A stretch of 64,000 nucleotides of DNA, taken from assembly GCF_017873715.1 (NCBI RefSeq), contig NZ_JAGGKM010000007.1:165946-229945 (forward strand). The letters are read 5' to 3'. This stretch comes from Cytobacillus luteolus. Its GTDB lineage: Bacteria; Bacillota; Bacilli; Bacillales; Bacillaceae_L. This document shows positions 19,965-30,927 of the stretch, piece by piece; positions within the stretch are counted from its first letter, which is position 1; each line of letters begins with the position of its first letter. Below the pieces are notes generated by a model. It worked only from the letters and a program-made list of their open reading frames with translations, made no database searches and was not told the DNA's origin. Both the position numbers and the translations under genes were made by a program.

Positions 19965-20603
19965 ATGAAGAAGCGTGAGGTGCCTGCATCTGTTAAGGAT
20001 GAGCGTCTGATTAAAAAAAGGCGAGATCAGATGATTAAGGGCGCTGTTAATTTGTTTAAGGAAAAAGGGTTTCACCGAACAACAACAAGAGAAATCGCCA
20101 AAGCATCCGGCTTCAGTATTGGTACCCTTTATGAATATATACGTACAAAGGAAGATGTTCTCTATCTTGTTTGTGATAGCATATATGACCAAGTTCGTGA
20201 AAGAATGCAACAGGATATTGATACAAAACAAGGAAGTATTGAAAGCCTTAAGCTTGCTGTGGCTCATTATTTTAGAGTGGTCAACGAGATGCAGGATGAA
20301 GTATTAGTTATGTATCAGGAAGCAAAGTCGCTGACAAAGGACGCACTTCCCTATGTGTTAAAAAAGGAAATTGAAATGGTTGCAATGTTTGAAAGTGTAA
20401 TCAATGGCTGTGTGGCTTCAGGTGAACTGGAGTTAGAGGAGCATGAAGTAAAGCTCATTGCCCATAACATCTTTGTTCAAGGCCAAATGTGGGGCTTCCG
20501 TCGCTGGGCACTTCAAAAAATATACACACTCGATGAATACATTGAGCTCCAAACCACACTTCTCTTAAACGGCATTCATAAAGAAGTGGTAGTGAAAAAG
20601 TAA
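19965..20603 (+). CDS. TetR/AcrR family transcriptional regulator
   Basis: This 212-aa protein has an N-terminal helix-turn-helix of the TetR type ([20 protein letters not shown], about residues 33-52, then [12 protein letters not shown]) and a helical ligand-binding C-terminal domain. The ATG at 19965 follows AGGGGTGG; a GTG nine bases earlier is less likely. It is encoded between acyl-CoA dehydrogenase and IcmF genes, so a role as an acyl-CoA-responsive repressor of this cluster is a reasonable inference. The candidate operators at 12675 and 15079 are possible targets. Only 25 bases separate it from icmF, implying cotranscription. Confidence 0.88.
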   Translation: MKKREVPASVKDERLIKKRRDQMIKGAVNLFKEKGFHRTTTREIAKASGFSIGTLYEYIRTKEDVLYLVCDSIYDQVRERMQQDIDTKQGSIESLKLAVAHYFRVVNEMQDEVLVMYQEAKSLTKDALPYVLKKEIEMVAMFESVINGCVASGELELEEHEVKLIAHNIFVQGQMWGFRRWALQKIYTLDEYIELQTTLLLNGIHKEVVVKK

Positions 20604-20628
20604 TAACCTTCGAAAGGGTGAATTTACA

Positions 20629-23600
20629 TTGAGTACAGTTGAAAAATATCGTCCAAAGCATCACATTCGTTTTGTGACGGCTTCTAGTTTATTTGATGGA
20701 CACGATGCGTCAATTAACATCATGCGCCGAATTATCCAAGCTAATGGAGCTGAAGTAATCCACTTGGGGCATAACCGCTCTGTTGAAGAAGTGGTAAATG
20801 CTGCAATCCAAGAGGATGTCCAAGGAATTGCGATATCGTCTTACCAAGGTGGACACGTTGAATATTTTAAATACATGTATGATCTTTTAAAAGAGCGCGG
20901 TGCTTCACATATTCGCATCTACGGTGGTGGTGGCGGAGTAATCATTCCACGTGAAATTAAAGAATTACATGAATATGGAATTGCTCGTATCTTCTCTCCA
21001 GAGGACGGTCGTAAGTACGGTCTAGAAGGTATGATTGAAATGATGATCAAAGAATGTGATTTCTCTACAGCACCTGAGGATGTTACTGAACATATCGAAA
21101 AATTACAAAAGGTTGACTATCAATCTGTTGCTAAGCTAATTACTGTTGCAGAAAATCAGATTGGTGTAACGAATGAAGCAGCTGCTACTGCTGAAACAGT
21201 GATGGAAAAGGTAAAAGAACTTGTTAAAAACGTCCCTGTTGTCGGAATCACTGGAACAGGTGGAGCTGGGAAAAGCTCATTAACGGATGAGTTAATCCGT
21301 CGCTTCCTAAATGAAATTCCTGATAAAAAGGTTGCGATATTATCAGTTGACCCTACAAAGCAAAAGACAGGTGGAGCACTTTTAGGTGACCGTATTCGTA
21401 TGAATGCAATCTTCAATCCACGTGTCTATATGAGAAGTTTAGCGACTCGTAACTCAAAGACTGAGTTATCGTTAGCGATAAAAGATGCTATCGCAGTAAC
21501 AAAAGCTGCAGGTTTTGATTTAGTCATTATTGAGACAAGTGGAATAGGGCAAGGTGACGCTGAAATTACAGAGATTTGTGATATCTCGATGTATGTGATG
21601 ACAAGTGAATTCGGTGCGCCTTCTCAGCTTGAGAAAATCGATATGATTGATTTTGCTGACCTTATTGTTATTAATAAGTTTGAGCGTAAAGGCTCAGAGG
21701 ATGCGAAGCGTCAGGTTCAAAAGCAATATCAACGTAGCCGTTTGTTATTTGAAAAGGATTATTCAGAAATGCCGGTGTTCGGGACGATTGCTAGTCAATT
21801 TAACGACCCGGGTATAAACGCACTTTTTGCAAATTTAGTAGATTTAATTAACGAAAAAGCAGGTACAACTTGGACGACACCGTTTGAACGTTCAGCGGAA
21901 GTTGAAAAGCAAAATGTCATTATTCCAAATGATCGCCGATACTATCTACGTGAAATCTCTGACACGGTAAGAAAGTATCATAAACAAGCGGAGCAGCAGG
22001 TGGAAGTGGCGCGTAAACTTTTCCAAATCAACGGAACGATTGAGAGTTTACAAGAACTTGCTAATAGTGAAGCTGCCCTTGAATCACTTCAAGCATTAAA
22101 AGCAAGCTATGAAGAGAAGTTAACTCCTGAATCAAAGAGAATTTTAGATTCGTGGGAACAGCTAAAAGATATGTACTCAAAAGAGAAGTTTGTTACAAAA
22201 ATTCGTGACAAAGAAATCGTGACGATTTTACAGACAAAATCTTTATCTGGGTTAAGCATTCCGAAGGTTGTTTTACCGAAATATAAAGACCTTGGTGAAA
22301 TTTTACGCTGGGTATATAAAGAAAATGTACCAGGTTCATTCCCTTATACTGCTGGAGTTTTTCCTTTCAAACGTGAAGGAGAAGACCCGAAACGTCAGTT
22401 TGCTGGTGAAGGAACACCTGACAGAACAAACCGTCGTTTCCATTACCTATCTAAGGATGATGATGCAAAACGTTTAAGTACAGCATTCGACTCAGTAACA
22501 CTATACGGTGAAGACCCAGCATATCGTCCAGATATTTATGGTAAGGTTGGGGAAAGTGGAGTAAGTGTTTGTACATTAGATGATATGAAAAAGCTATATA
22601 GCGGATTTGATCTGTGTGCACCTTCTACCTCTGTATCTATGACAATTAATGGACCAGCGCCAATTATTTTAGCGATGTTCATGAACACAGCGATTTCACA
22701 GCAAATTGAAAAACGTGAAGCAGAACTTGGGCGAATTTTAACAGTAGAAGAATACATTGAAGTAAAAGCAAAAACACTTCAAACAGTTCGTGGTACGGTT
22801 CAAGCTGATATTTTAAAAGAGGACCAAGGTCAAAACACATGTATCTTCTCAACTGAATTTGCATTGCGAATGATGGGGGATATCCAGGAATACTTCATTA
22901 ACAGTAAAGTGAGAAACTATTACTCTGTTTCCATTTCTGGCTATCATATTGCAGAAGCGGGAGCGAACCCAATTTCACAACTAGCATTCACACTGTCAAA
23001 TGGATTCACGTATGTAGAGTACTATTTAAGTCGTGGCATGAACATTGATGATTTTGCACCAAACTTAAGTTTCTTCTTCAGCAATGGACTTGATCCTGAA
23101 TACACAGTTATCGGCCGTGTAGCAAGAAGAATTTGGGCAACGGTGATGAGAGATAAATATGGTGCAAATGAGCGAAGCCAAAAGCTGAAATACCATGTTC
23201 AAACATCAGGTCGTTCCCTTCATGCTCAGGAAATTGACTTTAATGATATTCGCACAACACTTCAAGCACTGATGGCTTTACATGATAACTGTAACTCACT
23301 TCATACAAATGCGTATGATGAGGCTATTACAACACCAACTGAAGAATCAGTTCGTCGTGCAATGGCGATTCAAATGATCATTACAAAAGAGCATGGCTTA
23401 ACGAAAAATGAAAACCCATTACAAGGTTCTTTCATTGTGGAAGAGCTAACGGATCTTGTAGAGGAAATGGTGCTTCAAGAGTTTGAACGTATCAATGACC
23501 GTGGTGGCGTGTTAGGGGCAATGGAAACACAATACCAACGTGGGAAAATTCAAGATGAATCCATGTACTATGAGATGAAAAAGCATACAGGTGAGCTTCC

Positions 23601-23895
23601 GATTATCGGAGTAAACACGTATCTAAATCCAAACCCTCCTTCAGAGGAAGAGTTAAATGAAATTGAATTAGCTCGTGCTACCCAAGACGAAAAAGAGCTA
23701 CAAATTCAAAACCTGAAGAGCTTCCAAGAACGCAATAAAGATGCTGTAGAAGAAGCACTGAAAAAGCTTAAGCAAACAGCCATGAACAACGGAAACATTT
23801 TCGAAGAACTTATGGAAACTGTAAAAGTTGCCAGCCTAGGCCAAATTACACAAGCGCTATATGAAGTAGGCGGACAGTACCGTAGAAATATGTAA
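20629..23895 (+). CDS. icmF: Fused isobutyryl-CoA mutase with GTPase chaperone domain
   Basis: IcmF interconverts isobutyryl-CoA and n-butyryl-CoA (and in some cases pivalyl-CoA and isovaleryl-CoA) using adenosylcobalamin. The 1088-aa protein has three parts. An N-terminal B12-binding domain has DGHDASIN with His25 as the likely cobalt ligand. A MeaI-type GTPase domain follows, with Walker [10 protein letters not shown] near 209-217. The C terminus is the substrate-binding mutase TIM barrel. The length is standard for fused IcmF. The start is TTG at 20629 after AAAGGGTG. With the TetR gene it forms the end of the acyl-CoA block; valine-derived isobutyryl-CoA or butyrate is the probable substrate. 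Confidence 0.94.
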   Translation: MSTVEKYRPKHHIRFVTASSLFDGHDASINIMRRIIQANGAEVIHLGHNRSVEEVVNAAIQEDVQGIAISSYQGGHVEYFKYMYDLLKERGASHIRIYGGGGGVIIPREIKELHEYGIARIFSPEDGRKYGLEGMIEMMIKECDFSTAPEDVTEHIEKLQKVDYQSVAKLITVAENQIGVTNEAAATAETVMEKVKELVKNVPVVGITGTGGAGKSSLTDELIRRFLNEIPDKKVAILSVDPTKQKTGGALLGDRIRMNAIFNPRVYMRSLATRNSKTELSLAIKDAIAVTKAAGFDLVIIETSGIGQGDAEITEICDISMYVMTSEFGAPSQLEKIDMIDFADLIVINKFERKGSEDAKRQVQKQYQRSRLLFEKDYSEMPVFGTIASQFNDPGINALFANLVDLINEKAGTTWTTPFERSAEVEKQNVIIPNDRRYYLREISDTVRKYHKQAEQQVEVARKLFQINGTIESLQELANSEAALESLQALKASYEEKLTPESKRILDSWEQLKDMYSKEKFVTKIRDKEIVTILQTKSLSGLSIPKVVLPKYKDLGEILRWVYKENVPGSFPYTAGVFPFKREGEDPKRQFAGEGTPDRTNRRFHYLSKDDDAKRLSTAFDSVTLYGEDPAYRPDIYGKVGESGVSVCTLDDMKKLYSGFDLCAPSTSVSMTINGPAPIILAMFMNTAISQQIEKREAELGRILTVEEYIEVKAKTLQTVRGTVQADILKEDQGQNTCIFSTEFALRMMGDIQEYFINSKVRNYYSVSISGYHIAEAGANPISQLAFTLSNGFTYVEYYLSRGMNIDDFAPNLSFFFSNGLDPEYTVIGRVARRIWATVMRDKYGANERSQKLKYHVQTSGRSLHAQEIDFNDIRTTLQALMALHDNCNSLHTNAYDEAITTPTEESVRRAMAIQMIITKEHGLTKNENPLQGSFIVEELTDLVEEMVLQEFERINDRGGVLGAMETQYQRGKIQDESMYYEMKKHTGELPIIGVNTYLNPNPPSEEELNEIELARATQDEKELQIQNLKSFQERNKDAVEEALKKLKQTAMNNGNIFEELMETVKVASLGQITQALYEVGGQYRRNM

Positions 23896-23903
23896 GAACA
23901 CAC

Positions 23904-23931
23904 AAAAGGGGCAGAATTCTGTCCCTTTTTA
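23904..23931 (+). terminator. Terminator of icmF
   Basis: AAAAGGGGCAGA and TCTGTCCCTTTTT pair around ATTC, with one mismatch, and end in a T run. Confidence 0.9.
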
Positions 23932-23969
23932 AACTCTTTTAAAAACTATTGTTATTAACACAAAACCTT

Positions 23970-24160
23970 GACCGTTCCTTTGCGCTGCAGGCAGTTGCTT
24001 TCCGCGGGGAATTATGAAAAAGCCCAACTGCCGGCTTTTTCAAGGGCGGATTCCCATCGGGGAGGGATGTGAGCCTCCTCGGCGCTATGCGCCTGTGGGG
24101 TCTCACGGGATATCCCTCAACTTCCGCAGGAGTCAACTGCCTTCCGCTCCAATCCACTCT
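23970..24160 (-). repeat. Structured intergenic element, class A copy 5, with nested hairpin
   Basis: A reverse-oriented copy. In element sense the inner stem is CAGTTG / CAACTG where other copies have CACTTG / CAAGTG, a paired change. The middle arm also differs (GGCGC-ATGCGC type). It carries the nested hairpin at about 24010-24057. The following 24161-24343 shows nothing I recognise. Confidence 0.85.
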
Positions 24161-24343
24161 GGTGTTAAATAAAGTTTGAAGCAACAATAAAGTGTGAATA
24201 GCAATTGTATTAATAGCAACATTGAACTAGATTTCTTTATAGTGAACTACTTTGGAACATTGTCACTAAATGAATTGTAGTATTTCAGGGAAGTTCTTCA
24301 ACCTAGTTGTACTTGAAAAAGTCATCATTGATTTCTTAGTTAT

Positions 24344-24467
24344 AAATGGGAGTCCAAACCACGAGACTCCTGCGGGATGCACAGTGGACGTGAGACCCCG
24401 CAGCGAAGGAACGAGCGAGGAGGCTCACGAACTGCCCGCGGAAAGCGAGTGGTTTGGGCGACCATTT
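24344..24467 (+). repeat. Structured intergenic element, class B copy 2 with divergent outer stem
   Basis: The outer arms are AAATGGGAGTCCAAACCAC and GTGGTTTGGGCGACCATTT, unlike those of the other class B copies yet still complementary at 16 of 19 positions. The core CGAGACTCCTGCGGGA ... GAGGAGGCTCACGAACTGCCCGCGGAAAGCGAG type sequence is kept. No nested hairpin. Confidence 0.8.
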
Positions 24468-24681
24468 ATTTGTATAGACCATATAAATGGTGTTTTTAAA
24501 AGAATTTCACCACATTCCTCACATTAACCTAGCATAAACTGGTTGATTTTGTTTATAATGAATGGTATGTATTCTAGGAGGGAGTATCTTCCTGTTTAGG
24601 ATTATGCTTTAGGACATCATATGTCTACATACATAACGACACCGCTTATAAACGTTATATACATAGAAAGGGAGTGCACGG

Positions 24682-25293
24682 ATGAGTTTAGATCAATACT
24701 CACCAGAGGAACTTAAAGAAATGTCTATGCTTGAAGCAGCATTAGAAATTTTCCACAGCCGCAAAGAAGCAATTGCATTCAATGATTTAGTAGCAGAAAT
24801 CAAAAAAGTGCTAAATAAATCAGAAGAGGAAATCCAAGCAAGGGTTTCACAATTCTATACAGACCTAAATTTTGATGGTCGTTTCCTAAGTCTTGGAGAA
24901 AATCGTTGGGGCTTAAGAAGCTGGTATCCATATGAACAAGTAGATGAAGAGGTTCATGTTGTAGCCAAGCCTAAGAAGAAAAAAGGCAAGAAGAAAGATG
25001 ATGATGAAGATTTAGACTTAGTAGACTTCGATGAGCTTGATGAAGAAGACTTAGAGTTTGATGACATCGACGACTTCGACGATGATTCAGATGACGATGA
25101 TGATACAGATGATGATTACGAAGTAGACGATGATGATGACGATGACGACGATGATGACGATGATCTGATTGATGATGATCTAGATGAGCTTGATGACGAT
25201 CTTGACGACGACTTAGACGATGACGAAGATTTAGATGAAGAAGATGAAGATCTTGATCTAGATGATTTTGAAGACGAAGAAGACGATAAGTAA
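24682..25293 (+). CDS. rpoE: RNA polymerase delta subunit
   Basis: Delta is a Gram-positive RNA polymerase subunit that lowers non-specific RNA binding and speeds recycling. The 203-aa protein has the folded N-terminal HARE-HTH domain (about 1-90, MLEAALEIF...AIAFNDL...[18 protein letters not shown]), a lysine-rich patch ([10 protein letters not shown], about 97-106), then a disordered acidic tail. The tail is almost only Asp, Glu and Leu and includes 13 consecutive Asp at 149-161. The B. subtilis protein is about 173 aa, so the tail here is longer. Codons in the Asp run mix GAT and GAC. AAAGGGAG precedes the ATG. It is upstream of pyrG as in other bacilli. Confidence 0.96.
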   Translation: MSLDQYSPEELKEMSMLEAALEIFHSRKEAIAFNDLVAEIKKVLNKSEEEIQARVSQFYTDLNFDGRFLSLGENRWGLRSWYPYEQVDEEVHVVAKPKKKKGKKKDDDEDLDLVDFDELDEEDLEFDDIDDFDDDSDDDDDTDDDYEVDDDDDDDDDDDDDLIDDDLDELDDDLDDDLDDDEDLDEEDEDLDLDDFEDEEDDK

Positions 25294-25307
25294 GTTTCAA
25301 AACTGTC

Positions 25308-25336
25308 TTGACTTTTCAAAAGTAACTATGTAGAAT
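25308..25336 (+). promoter_or_regulatory. pyrG promoter (sigma A)
   Basis: TTGACT (25308-25313), a 17-base spacer and TAGAAT (25331-25336) lead to a start at GGGCTC (25344). Initiation at GGGC is the feature needed for CTP-dependent reiterative transcription at B. subtilis pyrG. Confidence 0.85.
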
Positions 25337-25343
25337 ACTTTTT

Positions 25344-25417
25344 GGGCTCTTTAAAAAAGAACTATCATTATGTAAATGAACCGCTCCCCTTACCTTGCTT
25401 GGTAAGTGGGAGCTTTT
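25344..25417 (+). promoter_or_regulatory. pyrG leader: CTP-sensing attenuator
   Basis: The transcript would begin GGGCTCTTT and includes a terminator whose arms are GCTCCCCTTACC and GGTAAGTGGGAGC (25383-25413) followed by TTTTTT. In B. subtilis, low CTP makes polymerase stutter and add extra G residues at the 5' end; the poly-G tract pairs with the C-rich 5' arm of the terminator and lets transcription continue into pyrG. All needed parts are present here: GGGC start, C-rich arm, T run. It is also the only terminator visible after rpoE. Confidence 0.88.
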
Positions 25418-25492
25418 TTAGTTTATCCGATTCCCCTACTAGCATCTTCAAATTACTTGAAATGTTTTTACATTATTTTGTGCAAACTTTAA

Positions 25493-27130
<1,638 letters not shown>

Positions 27131-27134
27131 ATTG

Positions 27135-27168
27135 AAAATCCTAGTGCACAGGCTGCACTAGGATTTTT
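27135..27168. terminator. Bidirectional terminator of pyrG and ywjG
   Basis: AAAATCCTAGTGCA and TGCACTAGGATTTTTT pair perfectly around CAGGC. Confidence 0.92.
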
Positions 27169-27172
27169 TACT

Positions 27173-27727
27173 TTATTCTTCTTCCTCTTCTTCCAAGTAT
27201 TCTTCAACCATCTCTTTAATAGAAAAGGCTAGCCCATAGTAGGCATAAAGTGCTGTGATGATGGAAGGAAAACCAAAACGGTTGCCATCATCATCTGGAA
27301 TGAGCGGTTTACCTAACTTTGAATCAATATAAATATCCACAATTTTATCTAGAGATGGACCTTCACTATTCGGTACTAGAGCAGAGATTGCAACAACTTC
27401 AATCCCCTTAGTTGTAAGGGTTTGTGCCAATTCAATTGCATCCTCATCTGTTGAAAAACGGGTGACAAGCAGAACTCGATCGACAGGACTAACTTCAGCC
27501 ATCTGTTTAGTATCGTCTATAAGTCGTGCTGCGGATATCATTGGCTCCTGTCCGATTGTGGCTTCAAGAGTAACGGCCTCCATTTCAGCAAAACCGTGTA
27601 TGTAAATGATACCTTCGCCAATGGCAGCTTGTGCTAATAGTCTTGCTCCATCCTCAATCGACAATAGTTCTTTGTCATGTATTTTTGTAAACAAGCCTTG
27701 AAGCTGTGTTGTGAAAATTTTCAACAT
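27173..27727 (-). CDS. ywjG: DUF2529 family protein (SIS-like)
   Basis: The gene encodes 184 aa from the ATG at 27727 (MLKIFTTQLQGLF), with GAAAGGAG upstream; a longer frame from 27862 would run back through the spo0F promoter region. The protein matches the DUF2529 (YwjG) family, with a fold resembling sugar isomerase (SIS) domains: GEGIIYIHGFAEME and VDRVLLVTRFSTDEDA are the nucleotide-fold-like segments. The C terminus is a run of Glu. Function unknown. Divergent from spo0F and convergent with pyrG, as in B. subtilis. Confidence 0.85.
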   Translation of the reverse strand: MLKIFTTQLQGLFTKIHDKELLSIEDGARLLAQAAIGEGIIYIHGFAEMEAVTLEATIGQEPMISAARLIDDTKQMAEVSPVDRVLLVTRFSTDEDAIELAQTLTTKGIEVVAISALVPNSEGPSLDKIVDIYIDSKLGKPLIPDDDGNRFGFPSIITALYAYYGLAFSIKEMVEEYLEEEEEE

Positions 27728-27805
27728 AATAATTCGACTCCTTTCTTCACATTTTCTACCTCTATTATATAAATAAATCGAAAAAAAACGAATTAGGAAG
27801 TAATT

Positions 27806-27858
27806 TGTCGATAACCTCTTGTCAAAAAAAGGAGGAATGTGAGAAGGTTTAGTAGAAT
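27806..27858 (+). promoter_or_regulatory. spo0F control region: two Spo0A boxes and SigH promoter
   Basis: Two sites like the 0A box TGTCGAA are present: TGTCGAT at 27806-27812 and TGTCAAA at 27820-27826. They lie just upstream of AGGAATG (27833-27839), a 12-base gap and GTAGAAT (27852-27858), a good match to the SigH consensus RnAGGAwWW-N11/12-RnnGAAT. B. subtilis spo0F is likewise driven by SigH and controlled by Spo0A. Confidence 0.8.
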
Positions 27859-27964
27859 ACAAAGATGATAGATAATGCTAATGAAAATATGATGTATCAC
27901 CGTTTTTACTTAAACAATGAAATTCTTATTAATAATAAAATAAACTTTAGAGGTGTTGTGACAG

Positions 27965-28333
27965 ATGACGGAGAAAATTTTAATTGTGGACGATCAGTAT
28001 GGAATTCGTATCTTACTAAATGAAGTATTTCAAAAAGAAGGATATACAACATTTCAAGCGGCTAATGGATATCAGGCTATTGATATCGTAGAGAAGCATT
28101 CTCCTGATCTTGTTTTACTTGATATGAAAATTCCTGGAATGGATGGAATTGAAATTTTAAAGCGATTAAAAGCAATTAATCAGGAAATTCGAGTAATTAT
28201 TATGACTGCCTATGGCGAGCTAGACATGATTCAAGAAGCGAAAGATCTAGGAGCCATTACTCACTTCGCAAAACCTTTCGACATTGACGAAATTCGTGCA
28301 GCTGTTAAAAAGCATGTTAAGGTTGGGTCATAG
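27965..28333 (+). CDS. spo0F: Sporulation initiation phosphotransferase Spo0F
   Basis: Spo0F is the single-domain response regulator of the phosphorelay; it takes phosphate from sensor kinases and hands it to Spo0B. The 122-aa protein has the acidic pocket Asp9-Asp10, phosphoacceptor Asp53 in [13 protein letters not shown], Thr81 and Lys103, and is near-identical to the B. subtilis protein (124 aa) over the residues around the active site. The start ATG follows AGAGGTG. The upstream region shows a SigH promoter and 0A boxes. Confidence 0.97.
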   Translation: MTEKILIVDDQYGIRILLNEVFQKEGYTTFQAANGYQAIDIVEKHSPDLVLLDMKIPGMDGIEILKRLKAINQEIRVIIMTAYGELDMIQEAKDLGAITHFAKPFDIDEIRAAVKKHVKVGS

Positions 28334-28392
28334 TTTTACTAGCTACATACAAACTTTAAAGTATATGAAGCAAATTAACATATGTTGAGTTG

Positions 28393-28572
28393 GTTATTCG
28401 CTAGAATCGACGAGACTCCTGCGGGAGTAGCACGTCAACGGGAGACCCCACAGGCGCAAAGCGCCGAGGAGGCTCCCGGACTGCCCGAAGAGGAATCGTC
28501 CTTTGAAAAAGCCGGCAGTATGGCTTTTTCAATATTCCTCCCGCGGAAAGCGAGTGGATTCTAGCGAATAAC
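28393..28572 (+). repeat. Structured intergenic element, class B copy 3, with nested hairpin
   Basis: The outer arms GTTATTCGCTAGAATC and GATTCTAGCGAATAAC pair perfectly. The nested hairpin (about 28488-28543) is at the same core position as in class A copies. Its inner stem is the same (TTTGAAAAAGCC / GGCTTTTTCAA), but its outer arms are GAGGAAT / ATTCCTC instead of GGGAATT / AATTCCC. Confidence 0.85.
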
Positions 28573-28762
28573 ACCTATGAGCCATTTAACAAACTATTAT
28601 CAAGGTAACTTAAAACTGATGTCGCAAAAAATTCATAAATCAATGTAAGAGCTTACACATAAGAATAGCGTGGTTTCAATGATTTAGAGCGTTTTTATAG
28701 TTATTGCGCATTCTTTTTTTAGTTGATATGCTATGTACTGTAAATAACCTAAAGTTTTTACC

Positions 28763-28793
28763 TTAAGAGGTAATTATCAACTACCTCTTTAAA
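28763..28793 (+). other. Hairpin in the spo0F-fbaA gap
   Basis: TTAAGAGGTA and TACCTCTTTAA pair with one bulge. It lies about 90 bases upstream of fbaA and could belong to its leader. In the rest of 28573-28880 I see only the fbaA ribosome binding site. Confidence 0.4.
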
Positions 28794-28880
28794 GATACAT
28801 ATCATTTATCGTCAAGGGTAATCCTACTAAATAGGAACTTTGGGAACAGGTAAGTATACGTACATAAGGAGGATAAAGTC

Positions 28881-29744
28881 ATGCCTTTAGTTTCAATGAC
28901 AGAAATGCTTAACAAAGCAAAAGCAGAGGGATATGCAGTTGGTCAATTCAATCTAAATAACCTAGAATTTACTCAAGCAATTTTACAAGCAGCTCAAGAG
29001 GAAAACTCACCAGTTATCTGTGGTGTATCTGAAGGGGCAGCTCGTTATATGGGCGGTTTCAAAACAGTTGTTGCTATGGTTAAAGCACTTATGGAGGATT
29101 ATAAAGTGACAGTTCCAGTTGCAATCCACCTAGACCATGGTTCAAGTTTTGAAAAATGTGCTGAGGCAATTCATGCTGGATTTACATCAGTTATGATAGA
29201 CGGGTCTCACCATCCACTTGAAGAAAATATCGCAATCACTAAAAAAGTAGTTGAATTAGCACACATTCATGGTGTATCTGTAGAAGCAGAACTTGGTCGT
29301 ATTGGTGGTCAAGAAGATGACTTAATCGTTGACGATGCAGAAGCAGCATATGCAATTCCATCAGAGTGTGATCAACTAGTTCGCGAAACAGGTGTAGATT
29401 GCTTTGCACCAGCATTAGGTTCAGTACATGGGCCTTACAAAGGTGAACCGAACTTAGGATTTGATCGCATGAAGGAAGTTATGGAATTAACAGGTATTCC
29501 TCTAGTGTTACACGGAGGAACAGGAATTCCAACAAAAGACATCCAAAAAGCCATTTCATTAGGTACTGCAAAAATTAATGTAAATACAGAAAATCAAATT
29601 TCATCTGCGAAAGTTATTCGTGAAGTTTTAGCTGAAAAGCCGAATGAATACGATCCACGTAAATTCTTAGGCCCAGCTAGAGATGCAATTAGAGAAACTG
29701 TAAAAGGCAAAATGCGTGAATTTGGTTCTGCTCAAAAAGCATAA
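28881..29744 (+). CDS. fbaA: Fructose-bisphosphate aldolase, class II
   Basis: FbaA reversibly cleaves fructose-1,6-bisphosphate to dihydroxyacetone phosphate and glyceraldehyde-3-phosphate in glycolysis and gluconeogenesis. The 287-aa zinc enzyme shows HLDHGSSF (catalytic Asp85, zinc His86), [23 protein letters not shown] and LHGGTGIP, typical of the class IIA/B bacillary enzymes. AAGGAGG precedes the ATG. Gene order spo0F-fbaA-tal-murA is the conserved Bacillus order. Confidence 0.97.
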   Translation: MPLVSMTEMLNKAKAEGYAVGQFNLNNLEFTQAILQAAQEENSPVICGVSEGAARYMGGFKTVVAMVKALMEDYKVTVPVAIHLDHGSSFEKCAEAIHAGFTSVMIDGSHHPLEENIAITKKVVELAHIHGVSVEAELGRIGGQEDDLIVDDAEAAYAIPSECDQLVRETGVDCFAPALGSVHGPYKGEPNLGFDRMKEVMELTGIPLVLHGGTGIPTKDIQKAISLGTAKINVNTENQISSAKVIREVLAEKPNEYDPRKFLGPARDAIRETVKGKMREFGSAQKA

Positions 29745-29761
29745 TTAACAAAACGATATTT

Positions 29762-29800
29762 CTATAAAGCCGCCTCTCAAACAGTGGTGGCTTTATTTTC
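29762..29800 (+). terminator. Terminator of fbaA
   Basis: ATAAAGCC-CC and GGTGGCTTTAT pair around TCTCAAACAGT and are followed by TTTTC. Confidence 0.8.
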
Positions 29801-29837
29801 ATTTACATAACAATTAATACTAAGGAGGAAAAATACA

Positions 29838-30482
29838 ATGAAATTTTTTATCGACACAGCAAATCTACATGAAATTAAAGAAGCACATGCGCTAGGCGTT
29901 CTTTCAGGTGTAACAACAAATCCAAGCTTAGTAGCAAAAGAAGATATCACATTTGAAGATCGTCTAAGGGAAATCACAGAGGTAGTATCAGGTTCAGTTA
30001 GTGCAGAAGTAATTGCAACTGATTGGGAGGGCATGATCTCTGAAGGACTAGAACTTGCGAAAATTGCTCCGAACATTACGATAAAAGTCCCAATGACTCC
30101 AGACGGATTAAAAGCTGTGAAAGTATTCAAGGAAAAAGGAATCAAGACAAATGTAACCCTTATTTTCACTGCGAACCAAGCATTACTAGCTGCCCGTGCA
30201 GGTGCATCATACGTTTCACCATTCTTAGGCAGATTAGACGATATCGGCCACAACGGCTTAGACCTAATCTCAACAATATCAGAAATCTTCACAGTACACG
30301 GAATCGACTCAGAAATCATTGCTGCATCTATCAGACACCCATTACACATCACTGAAGCAGCACTAAGAGGCGCGCATATCGCAACAGTACCATACAAAGT
30401 CATCCTACAACTATTCAACCACCCACTAACAGACCAAGGAATCGAAAAATTCCTAGAAGACTGGAACAATCGTAATAAATAA
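29838..30482 (+). CDS. tal: Transaldolase (TalC/FSA-like)
   Basis: The 214-aa small-form transaldolase works in the non-oxidative pentose phosphate pathway. The Schiff-base Lys83 lies in ITIKVPMT. N-terminal [16 protein letters not shown] and [10 protein letters not shown] are family signatures, shared with fructose-6-phosphate aldolase; assignment as transaldolase follows the characterised Bacillus homologue ywjH. AAGGAGG precedes the ATG. Toward the 3' end the codons become C- and A-rich, a mild shift. Confidence 0.93.
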   Translation: MKFFIDTANLHEIKEAHALGVLSGVTTNPSLVAKEDITFEDRLREITEVVSGSVSAEVIATDWEGMISEGLELAKIAPNITIKVPMTPDGLKAVKVFKEKGIKTNVTLIFTANQALLAARAGASYVSPFLGRLDDIGHNGLDLISTISEIFTVHGIDSEIIAASIRHPLHITEAALRGAHIATVPYKVILQLFNHPLTDQGIEKFLEDWNNRNK

Positions 30483-30526
30483 AATATTTTTTTCACTGTA
30501 ATCTTTAAAACAAGATTAAGATGAAC

Positions 30527-30652
30527 CGTTATTTGCTAAAATCTACGAGACTCCTGCGGGAGTGCTGGGCAGGGGAGACCCCGCAGGAGCAACAGCGACG
30601 AGGAGGCTCCCCGCACTGCCCGCGGAAAGCGAGTAGATTTTAGCAAATAACG
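30527..30652 (+). repeat. Structured intergenic element, class B copy 4
   Basis: The outer arms CGTTATTTGCTAAAATCTAC (30527-30546) and the complement (30633-30652) pair perfectly over 20 bp. Relative to copy 1 several bases change, each matched on the other arm. No nested hairpin. Confidence 0.88.
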
Positions 30653-30841
30653 CCTATGTATTAACACTAGCCAGTTTTTTACCCTAAACGATATATGTAA
30701 AAAATAGGACTAAAGAACAAAAATATGAAAAAGTTTTCTTTTTAATACATGATTTTCACTTTTTCGTGTAAACTAGGAATTAATACTCGTACAGTAATGT
30801 TTATTTGTGCTGGCATAAAATTCCAATAAAAGTGAAGAGTG

Positions 30842-30893
30842 GTAAGTATATAATACATACTTAGCAGATCCAACTATCGTATAGTTAGGGTCT
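30842..30893 (+). other. murA leader hairpins
   Basis: TAAGTAT/ATACTTA (30843-30863) and AGATCCAACTAT/ATAGTTAGGGTCT (30866-30893) can form two stems 35-85 bases before murA. No family recognised. The rest of 30653-30841 is AT-rich with no clear feature. Confidence 0.35.
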
Positions 30894-30927
30894 ATCAACG
30901 GTCATCTTCGCTAGAAGGGAGACTATC

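Noticed and set aside
24541..24681. rpoE promoter at TATAAT 24554-24559
   Set aside because: The -10 is good, but no convincing -35 lies at 17 bases and the extended -10 spacing is off, so I did not list it as a feature.
24971..25300. Long antisense frames opposite rpoE, rich in His/Arg or Ser
   Set aside because: They are shadows of the GAT/GAC repeat in the delta subunit tail.
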